Notes under the pieces: model-generated
Databases searched by the model: none
The model's input: the letters and a program-made list of their open reading frames with translations, nothing else
Told to the model about the DNA's origin: nothing
Translations under genes and position numbers: made by a program
Assembly: GCA_023399275.1 (NCBI GenBank)
Contig: JAEWQH010000007.1
Location: forward strand, 1 to 47,463
From: Bacillota bacterium
GTDB taxonomy: Bacteria; Bacillota; Clostridia; Christensenellales; CAG-138
Direction: 5' to 3'
DNA length: 47,463 nt
Shown here: piece by piece, positions 42,276 to 47,463 of the stretch
How the letters are laid out: every line of letters begins with the position of its first letter
How positions within the stretch are numbered: the first letter of the stretch is position 1

Positions 42276-42908
42276 CTATGCGTCCAGCCGCGCCGAGACG
42301 CTGCGATACAGTTCGTCCGCCTGTGCGCCGCAGCGGGCGAGCAGCGCCCGCGCGCGTTTATTCAGGGATTCGGCGTAAGCCTTGTCCTGCATGCCCTGCG
42401 TGTTGATGAACACGTTCAGGCTTGCGCCCTCAAGCGCGGCGCGACAGAGCGAGGCGGCTACGCCCGCGTCGCTGACTGCGACGACGCTGCCTTTCTCCGC
42501 GCAGAGCGCGATGAGAGGAAGCGTCTCCGAGCAGACCTCCATGATCTCCAGCGGCGGCTGCACCGCGCTTTTGAGCGCGGCTTCCATCATGCGCGCCTTT
42601 TCAGCGCGCTCTGCCTCTGTCTCCTTCGGCAGGCGGTAGGCGGCGGCCAGCGGCTCAAACGCCGCCGCGTCTTCGTCCATCAGGGCGAGAAAGCGGTCGG
42701 TCAGCGCCTCCGTCTGCGAAAGCAGCGACTGCATCTCTGCTTCGACGGCGGCATACTTCGGCTTGCCCGCCGTCAGCGCGGCGACCATGTGCGCCAGTGC
42801 GGCGCAAAGTGCGCCTGCGAGCGCGCTTGCTCCGCCGCCACCGGGAATCGGCGCTTTGGACGAAAGTGTCTGTAGAAACGAATCGATGGTTTGATCACGA
42901 AAAGCCAT
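42276..42908 (-). CDS. Formiminotetrahydrofolate cyclodeaminase family protein
   Basis: 210 residues of the FTCD C-terminal family. The signature APIPGGGGASALAGALCAALAHMVA, of which IPGGGGASALAGALC is the glycine-rich core, is followed by AAVEAEMQSLLSQTEALTDRFLALMDEDAAAFEPLAAAYRLP-type helices and a final helical bundle. The enzyme converts 5-formimino-THF to methenyl-THF and ammonia. The transferase half is absent, so the formimino group must come from another protein, or it works as a stand-alone cyclohydrolase-like enzyme. RBS GGAGGAT before ATG 42908. It overlaps the folT-folC stop by 14 bases, so it lies in the riboswitch operon. Confidence 0.93.
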   Translation of the reverse strand: MAFRDQTIDSFLQTLSSKAPIPGGGGASALAGALCAALAHMVAALTAGKPKYAAVEAEMQSLLSQTEALTDRFLALMDEDAAAFEPLAAAYRLPKETEAERAEKARMMEAALKSAVQPPLEIMEVCSETLPLIALCAEKGSVVAVSDAGVAASLCRAALEGASLNVFINTQGMQDKAYAESLNKRARALLARCGAQADELYRSVSARLDA

Positions 42909-44757
42909 GGTATCCTCCGGAAGATGATGATTGTACGCCGAGCGTGCTGCGCACGTCTCCGAGCATGTAGAGCGAACCGATCGCGCAGACGATGCCGTCT
43001 GCGCCGGCCCGATCGATGGCGAGGCGGACGCCTTGCGCCACACTGGCGCAGGAAACGGCGGGCAGCCCCTGCTCGCGCAATTGCGCCGCGAGTGCATCCG
43101 CATGCAGCGCGCGGGGGTTATCGGGTGTGACGGTGACAAATTCTTTGGCCAGCGGTGCCAGCTCGCCGATCATCTGCGGGATGTCCTTATCCGCCATGAT
43201 GCCGAGCAAAAACGTGATGCGACGGTTCGGGAAATGCACGCGCAGACTCTGCGCAACCGCTGCAAAGCCCTGCGGATTATGCCCTCCGTCCGCGATAAAA
43301 ACGGGACTGGTGCGCAGCAGTTCGAAGCGCGCAGGCCAGCGGACGCCATACAAGCCATCCTCGAGATTTTGCCGCGAGATCGTCCAGCCCTTCTGCTGCA
43401 GGAGCTCAACTGCCGAGATTGCGACCGCGGCGTTGTTGGCCTGATAGGTGCCGATGAGGCCGCAGCGAAGCGTACCGTAGGGTGCGCAGTCAAACGTAAG
43501 CGCGTCGAGCGAGGCGGAAACATTGGAGATGCGGCTGTGGTCGGTGATGTGCAGCCGCGCTCCTCGGGCAAGGCAAGCGGCGGCAAAAACCTCATCCGCA
43601 GCGGGGTTTCGGTCGTAGATGAGCACGTCGCCGCCGGGTTTGATGATGCCGGACTTGGCTTTTGCGATATCCGAAATGGTCGGGCCGAGCTCACGGGTGT
43701 GATCCAGGCCGATATTCGTGATGATCGCGAGCTCAGGCGTGTCGATGATGTTGGTGGAGTCCAGTTCGCCGCCCATGCCGACCTCAAACACGACGATCTC
43801 CGCCTTGCAGCGCAGGAAGTATTCAAGCGCGATCACCGTGATGAGCTCAAATTCCGTCGGGTGGTCGGCCATCGCCTCTGCATGCGGCTTGACAAACGAG
43901 GTGATGTCCGCGAGTGTCTCGTCCGAGATCGGCACGCCGTCCATCTGCATGCGCTCGTTGAAGCGGTTGATAAAGGGCGAGATATATAGCCCGGTCTTGT
44001 AACCGGCGAGCGAGAGCGTCCGCGCAAGCATGGCGCAGGTGGAGCCCTTACCGTTTGTGCCCGCCACGTGGATGAATTTGAGCTGCTTTTGCGGGTTTCC
44101 GATGCGATCGAGAAGTTCGCGCGTGCGCGCCAGCCCCAGCCTGCTGCCGCGCCAGGTGACGTGGTGGATGTAGTCCAGCGCCTCTTCATACTGCAGCGAA
44201 GGCGCGCTGCTTGCGGGTATGTCCTCCGGCTTGCCGCGCGCAGGCTCACGCTGCGCCTTTTCGCCCAGCAGGCGGTCGAGCAGCGTGACGATGGCGGTGT
44301 TGACGAGCGCCACGATGGCGACGGGCAGCGCGCGCGCGGCGAGCAGGCCGGCAAATGAAATGCCGGTGAGCAGCGAAAGCGCGGCGCTCTTTGCCAGGTA
44401 AGAGCCGACGATCTCGGCCGGGATCACGATCAACGCCATGCGAAGCACCGGGTGCTTTCCCTTGACCAAGCGCGAGAGCAGGCCCGCAGTGAAGCCGATG
44501 AGTGAGAAGGCGACCGTCAGCGGCGGAAAATATGCGCCTGCCGTAGGAAAGAGCAGCGTGCCGAGCGAATCCGCCAGCGCGCCGACGAGCGCGCCCGCGA
44601 GCGGACCGAACCATAACCCGGAAAGCAGGATCGGGACGCTGTCTATGCTCAGGCGGATGGAGTCCGTCAGCTGCAGCATGAGAAATTTGGAAAGGACGAT
44701 TTGCAGGGCGACGAACATCGCCAGCAGAGAGAGACGCTTTGGGGTAACGGATTTCAT
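42895..44757 (-). CDS. Fusion of FolT-type ECF folate S component and folylpolyglutamate/dihydrofolate synthase
   Basis: One open frame of 620 residues holds two proteins. Residues 1-168 are a six-span ECF S component: IRLSIDSVPILLSGLWFGPL, GALADSLGTLLFPTAGAYFP and TVAFSLIGFTAGLLSRLV match FolT. A charged linker (169-188) follows. Residues 189-620 are FolC/Mur ligase: YEEALDYIHH, P-loop AGTNGKGST (232-240), VFEVGMGGELDSTN, GLDHTRELG, KSGIIKPG and ADGGHNPQG. FolT with EcfAA'T imports folates; FolC adds glutamates to keep them inside. ATG 44757 follows AAAGGAGGA. No stop or frameshift is seen at the junction. A THF riboswitch precedes the gene, supporting folate as ligand. Confidence 0.92.
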   Translation of the reverse strand: MKSVTPKRLSLLAMFVALQIVLSKFLMLQLTDSIRLSIDSVPILLSGLWFGPLAGALVGALADSLGTLLFPTAGAYFPPLTVAFSLIGFTAGLLSRLVKGKHPVLRMALIVIPAEIVGSYLAKSAALSLLTGISFAGLLAARALPVAIVALVNTAIVTLLDRLLGEKAQREPARGKPEDIPASSAPSLQYEEALDYIHHVTWRGSRLGLARTRELLDRIGNPQKQLKFIHVAGTNGKGSTCAMLARTLSLAGYKTGLYISPFINRFNERMQMDGVPISDETLADITSFVKPHAEAMADHPTEFELITVIALEYFLRCKAEIVVFEVGMGGELDSTNIIDTPELAIITNIGLDHTRELGPTISDIAKAKSGIIKPGGDVLIYDRNPAADEVFAAACLARGARLHITDHSRISNVSASLDALTFDCAPYGTLRCGLIGTYQANNAAVAISAVELLQQKGWTISRQNLEDGLYGVRWPARFELLRTSPVFIADGGHNPQGFAAVAQSLRVHFPNRRITFLLGIMADKDIPQMIGELAPLAKEFVTVTPDNPRALHADALAAQLREQGLPAVSCASVAQGVRLAIDRAGADGIVCAIGSLYMLGDVRSTLGVQSSSSGGYHGFS

Positions 44758-44828
44758 TATGCGATTCCTCCTTTTGTTTGCGCTGCACAAAAAAGGCAGG
44801 ATCGCCTCAAAAAGAGGATGTTTCCCGT

Positions 44829-44937
44829 TTTGGTGCAGTAGCGGACGCGATATTGCACCGCAAGCGCGGAGCGCTTTTCGTGCAGCGGCGACTTCCCATC
44901 CGCTGCCACTTGACGCGCAATATCTACTCTACCATGA
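44829..44937 (-). ncRNA. Tetrahydrofolate (THF) riboswitch
   Basis: Read on the minus strand, the leader carries the conserved blocks of the THF-I class in order: GAGTAG, GCGTCAAGTG, GGATGGGAAGTCG, CACGAAAAGCGC, GCGGTG and GCGTCCGCT. Helices are visible: P2 GATATTGC/GCAATATC (44924-44917 with 44856-44849), P3 GCAGCGG/CCGCTGC (44906-44900 with 44888-44882), and P4 AAGCGC/GCGCTT (44876-44871 with 44867-44862). It sits 70-odd bases before the FolT-FolC fusion. Downstream GAGG can pair with CCTC or, as GAGGC, with GCCTT before T6 (44794-44789), a possible but weak switch. Confidence 0.93.
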
Positions 44938-44980
44938 GCCTGAATTGCGTTTTACGCGCAAATACGCGTAGAACGACTTG

Positions 44981-44986
44981 ATTATA
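44981..44986 (-). promoter_or_regulatory. -10 box of the THF-riboswitch transcript
   Basis: TATAAT on the minus strand (44986-44981) with only a weak TTTTCG (45009-45004) 17 bases upstream. A CCGCA-CGA-TGCGG hairpin (44999-44987) fills the spacer. Start of RNA would be near 44974, giving a leader of about 217 bases. Confidence 0.5.
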
Positions 44987-45012
44987 CCGCATCGTGCGGA
45001 AAACGAAAAGGA

Positions 45013-45891
45013 TTATCTGTGTGCTGCGGCGTTTTTACGGATGCCCGCGTCAAAGACCAGATCTGCAACATCTTCGAAGCGGTTGAGCGTATATAGGTGT
45101 ATGCCGTTTGCGCCCTCGCGGATGAGCCGCTGCACGAGCGAAACCGTAAACGCGTGTCCCGCCGCGCGGAAGCTCTCCTCACTCTGACCATAGCGTCCGA
45201 CCAGCGCGGCGACCTCCGCGGGAATCGAGCAGCCGTTGCTCAGCGTCATGCGCACGAGCCCGTCCTTTTTCAGCAGCGGCAGCACGCCGGCGATGATGGG
45301 CAGGCGTACGCCGCGCTTTCGTGCCCGCTCGACAAAACGGAGATAGTTCTCTACGCTGTAGCAAAGCTGCGTCATCAAAAAATCCGCGCCGGCATCCTGC
45401 TTTTTGAGCAACGCGTCGATATCTGCGTCCAACGTGTCCGCCAGCAGGTGCTTCTCCGGGTAGCATGCGCCTGCGAGCGAAAAGCTGTCCGTATTGGCGC
45501 GGATAAAGGCGATCAGTTCGCTGGCGTGCGAGAAGTCTCCGTTTGTCTCGGAAAAACCGCTGGGAAAGTCGCCGCGCAGCGCGAGCAGGTTCTCCACGCC
45601 CGCTGCGGCGTATGCTTTGAGCGCCTCGATCACATCCGCGCGGCTGTTGCCGACGCAGGTGTAGTGCGAAAGCGCCTCGCACGCGCCGCGCGCCTGAATG
45701 CCGGAGACGACTTCGAGATTGCGCCCCTTATTTGACCCCATCGCGCCGTAGGTGCAGCTGATGAAGTCGGGGCTAAGCGTATAGAGCCGCTCCAGCGTGG
45801 CCAGCAGTGGCGCCAGCGGGCGATCTGCTTTCGGCGGATATACCTCGAAGGAGAGCGTAAGGCCGGAGCGGATGCGGTCAATGATCTTCAT
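45013..45891 (-). CDS. metF: 5,10-methylenetetrahydrofolate reductase
   Basis: 292 residues, a TIM-barrel flavoprotein that reduces methylene-THF to methyl-THF. Signatures: LTLSFEVYPPKADRP at the start with the catalytic Glu, FISCTYGAMGSNKGRN, LALRGDFPSG, GACYPEKHL, and DFLMTQLCYSVENYLRFV with the FAD/folate contacts. Its ATG overlaps the RACo-like stop as ATGA. Methyl-THF made here would go to a corrinoid-dependent methionine synthase or, in acetogens, the Wood-Ljungdahl branch. Confidence 0.96.
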   Translation of the reverse strand: MKIIDRIRSGLTLSFEVYPPKADRPLAPLLATLERLYTLSPDFISCTYGAMGSNKGRNLEVVSGIQARGACEALSHYTCVGNSRADVIEALKAYAAAGVENLLALRGDFPSGFSETNGDFSHASELIAFIRANTDSFSLAGACYPEKHLLADTLDADIDALLKKQDAGADFLMTQLCYSVENYLRFVERARKRGVRLPIIAGVLPLLKKDGLVRMTLSNGCSIPAEVAALVGRYGQSEESFRAAGHAFTVSLVQRLIREGANGIHLYTLNRFEDVADLVFDAGIRKNAAAHR

Positions 45892-47463
45892 GGTACGAAG
45901 TCCGTGCTTTCTTGGTCGGGTTGTTCCGGAAACGGCATCGCGTCGACATACGCTTCCGAGAACGCGGGGGAGAGCGTGAGCTCGATGTATTCGGTGCTTC
46001 CGGCAAGCGCTTCGCTCTGCTCAAACAGGGCGGCGCTACGCGCGTAGAGCTTTGCGCCTTCGCCTGCCGCGTTGCCGATGCTTTCGATTCGTCCGCGAAA
46101 CGCCTCGGGCAGCAGGCCGATGTCGCAGAGCGCGCCCGCCGAGAGATGCGCGCCGAATGCGCCGGCCAACAGCACGCGCCGTATCTGTGCCTCCTCAAGG
46201 GAGAGAGAGCCGAGCAGCACGCGTATTCCCGCGCGGATGGCGGCTTTGCCGAGCTGCAGCTCGCGCACATCCTTTTGAGACAGGGTAACGCCGCCGCTCT
46301 CGGTAACGCGAAACGCGCGCGTTTGATCCCCCGACGTGATCAGGCGATCCGATAGTGCGAGGCCGTCGCAAAACCGGCCGGAGGCGTCGATTGTGCCTGT
46401 GCGTACAAGCAGCGCGACAAGGTCGATCAGGCCGCTGCCGCAGATGCCCCTCGCCGGCGCATCGCCGATGACAGAGTAGCGGAGCACGCCGTCTTCGAGC
46501 CAAACGCGGTCGATCGCGCCGCGTTCGGCGCGCATGCCGCAGGAGATATTTGCACCCTCGAATGCAGGCCCGGCCGCCGTAGAGCAGCAGACACGCCGCG
46601 TGCCGTCCGTGCAGACGAGCTCGCCGTTTGTTCCGATATCCAGCAGCAGCGCCGGGTGAGTGATTTGATCAAACGCGGTTGCGCTGAGGCAGGCGGCCGT
46701 ATCCGCGCCGACGAACCCGCCGATGACGGGGGCCAGCAGGGCGATGGCATCCGGATGCGCATCAAGCCCCAGCGCACGCGCAGACAACACGCGGCGCTCT
46801 TTGGCATACGGCGTATACGGCGCGCGCACCAACTGCTCCAAGGGTAGGCCGAGCAGGATGTGGTGCATCACCGTGTTCCCTGCGATGGAGAGGAGCGTCG
46901 TCTGTTCCGCTCTTCGTCCCGCTTTGGCTGCGGCGCGCGCAAGGAGCCGATTCATGGCGTCGAGCGCGCAGCTGCGCAGCGCGGCTGGCTCGCTGCCTGT
47001 TAATACATAATTTGCGCGTGCGATCACATCCGCCCCATAGGCCGACTGCGGATTTTGCATCCCCTGAGCGGTGAGCTGCATGCCCGTCTGCGCATCGAGC
47101 AGGTAGCAGACGATACTCGTCGTGCCAAGATCGAAAGCGGCAAGGCAGCCTCCCTCAACAGCAGGTCTGTCCGGATATGGCGCAAGCGGCACGCTGCGCG
47201 CTGCACCGCTGGTCTGCATCTGCAGCGCGCCATGCTCCGGCAGCAAGACCGTGCAGTCCTGCGCCGCCGTCCGGCAGGCGAGCACGCGCCGTGCGGCGCC
47301 GCCCCGCATAAGCGTAACCTCGCATTTTCCGCAGGTGCCGCTTCCGCCGCAGGGGGAGTCGATCCAAACCCCGGCTGCTTTCGCCGCGTCCAGCAGGCTT
47401 GTTCCGGCGGGCACGCAAATCTCGATCCCGTCCGGTAAAAAAGGATGCGGCACAACATGGCTT
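45888..47463 (-). CDS. RACo/RamA-like ferredoxin-ASKHA ATPase, reactivator of corrinoid enzymes (5' end uncertain)
   Basis: At least 521 residues. The frame stays open to the end of the window; a GTG at 47453 is possible but the gene may start beyond the edge. The N-terminal [2Fe-2S] domain has SPCGGSGTCGKCEV and a fourth Cys in RRVLAC. The C-terminal DUF4445 ASKHA domain has LAAFDLGTTSIVCYLLDAQ and LLLDIGTNGELV, then GAAGPAFEGA-like TAAGPAFEGANISCGMRAE and VLLAGAFGAHL. RACo and RamA use ATP and low-potential electrons to return inactive Co(II) corrinoid to Co(I). Overlap with metF suggests it services a B12-dependent methionine synthase or methyltransferase that is not in this window. Confidence 0.9.
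   Translation of the reverse strand, partial: SHVVPHPFLPDGIEICVPAGTSLLDAAKAAGVWIDSPCGGSGTCGKCEVTLMRGGAARRVLACRTAAQDCTVLLPEHGALQMQTSGAARSVPLAPYPDRPAVEGGCLAAFDLGTTSIVCYLLDAQTGMQLTAQGMQNPQSAYGADVIARANYVLTGSEPAALRSCALDAMNRLLARAAAKAGRRAEQTTLLSIAGNTVMHHILLGLPLEQLVRAPYTPYAKERRVLSARALGLDAHPDAIALLAPVIGGFVGADTAACLSATAFDQITHPALLLDIGTNGELVCTDGTRRVCCSTAAGPAFEGANISCGMRAERGAIDRVWLEDGVLRYSVIGDAPARGICGSGLIDLVALLVRTGTIDASGRFCDGLALSDRLITSGDQTRAFRVTESGGVTLSQKDVRELQLGKAAIRAGIRVLLGSLSLEEAQIRRVLLAGAFGAHLSAGALCDIGLLPEAFRGRIESIGNAAGEGAKLYARSAALFEQSEALAGSTEYIELTLSPAFSEAYVDAMPFPEQPDQESTDFVP

Overview
The window reads as one contiguous piece of chromosome from a GC-rich, anaerobic, Clostridia-like member of the Bacillota. 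The evidence is strong AGGAGG-type ribosome binding sites, Firmicute-type gene pairs (asp23/yloU with fakA/yloV), an ECF folate S component preceded by a tetrahydrofolate riboswitch, a corrinoid-reactivator-like protein beside metF, and MutS2. I see no insertion sequence, prophage, CRISPR array, rRNA or tRNA. No gene-free stretch exceeds 300 bases; the longest (about 255 bases, 44758-45012) holds the riboswitch. Genus cannot be judged from what is here.

Layout. 1-4.4 kb (+): the 3' end of an ABC ATPase gene, two sugar permeases, a sugar-binding lipoprotein and a HAD phosphatase. 4.6-12.5 kb (+): a small orphan P-loop protein, thrC, an S41 protease, an S-adenosylhomocysteine hydrolase, a divergent EF-G paralogue, an unknown membrane protein and a cytochrome b5-like lipoprotein. 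12.6-15.8 kb (-): exodeoxyribonuclease III, Maf and uvrC, ending against the b5 gene at a shared hairpin. 16.0-18.9 kb (+): a Crp/Fnr-type regulator overlapping a three-gene NitT/TauT-like ABC importer, under a consensus promoter that lies inside an inverted repeat. 19.0-21.3 kb (+): an alpha/beta hydrolase, a NagB-like protein that has lost key catalytic residues, and a family-4 uracil-DNA glycosylase. 21.3-30.2 kb (+): yebC, asp23, fakA, recG, an aminotransferase and mutS2. 30.3-35.7 kb (+): a two-component system with an HtrA protease, then metY and a small ACT-like protein. 35.8-47.4 kb (-): a four-gene flavin/iron-sulfur redox operon, and a folate/one-carbon block.

The most interesting part is 41-47.4 kb on the minus strand. 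A RACo/RamA-like [2Fe-2S] ASKHA protein overlaps metF. Next comes a leader carrying a clear THF riboswitch. Behind it one reading frame joins a FolT-type ECF folate S component to folylpolyglutamate/dihydrofolate synthase, so uptake and glutamate trapping of folate are in one polypeptide. A formimino-THF cyclodeaminase, a flavodoxin-fold protein and a TetR regulator follow, ending at a strong terminator. A near-perfect 20-bp palindrome, a good TetR-type operator, lies just beyond that terminator in front of the GlpA-like/DUF1667/alkyl-DHAP-synthase-like redox operon. The folate block may therefore be coupled to the redox operon. That coupling is inference; the riboswitch and the fusion are visible directly.
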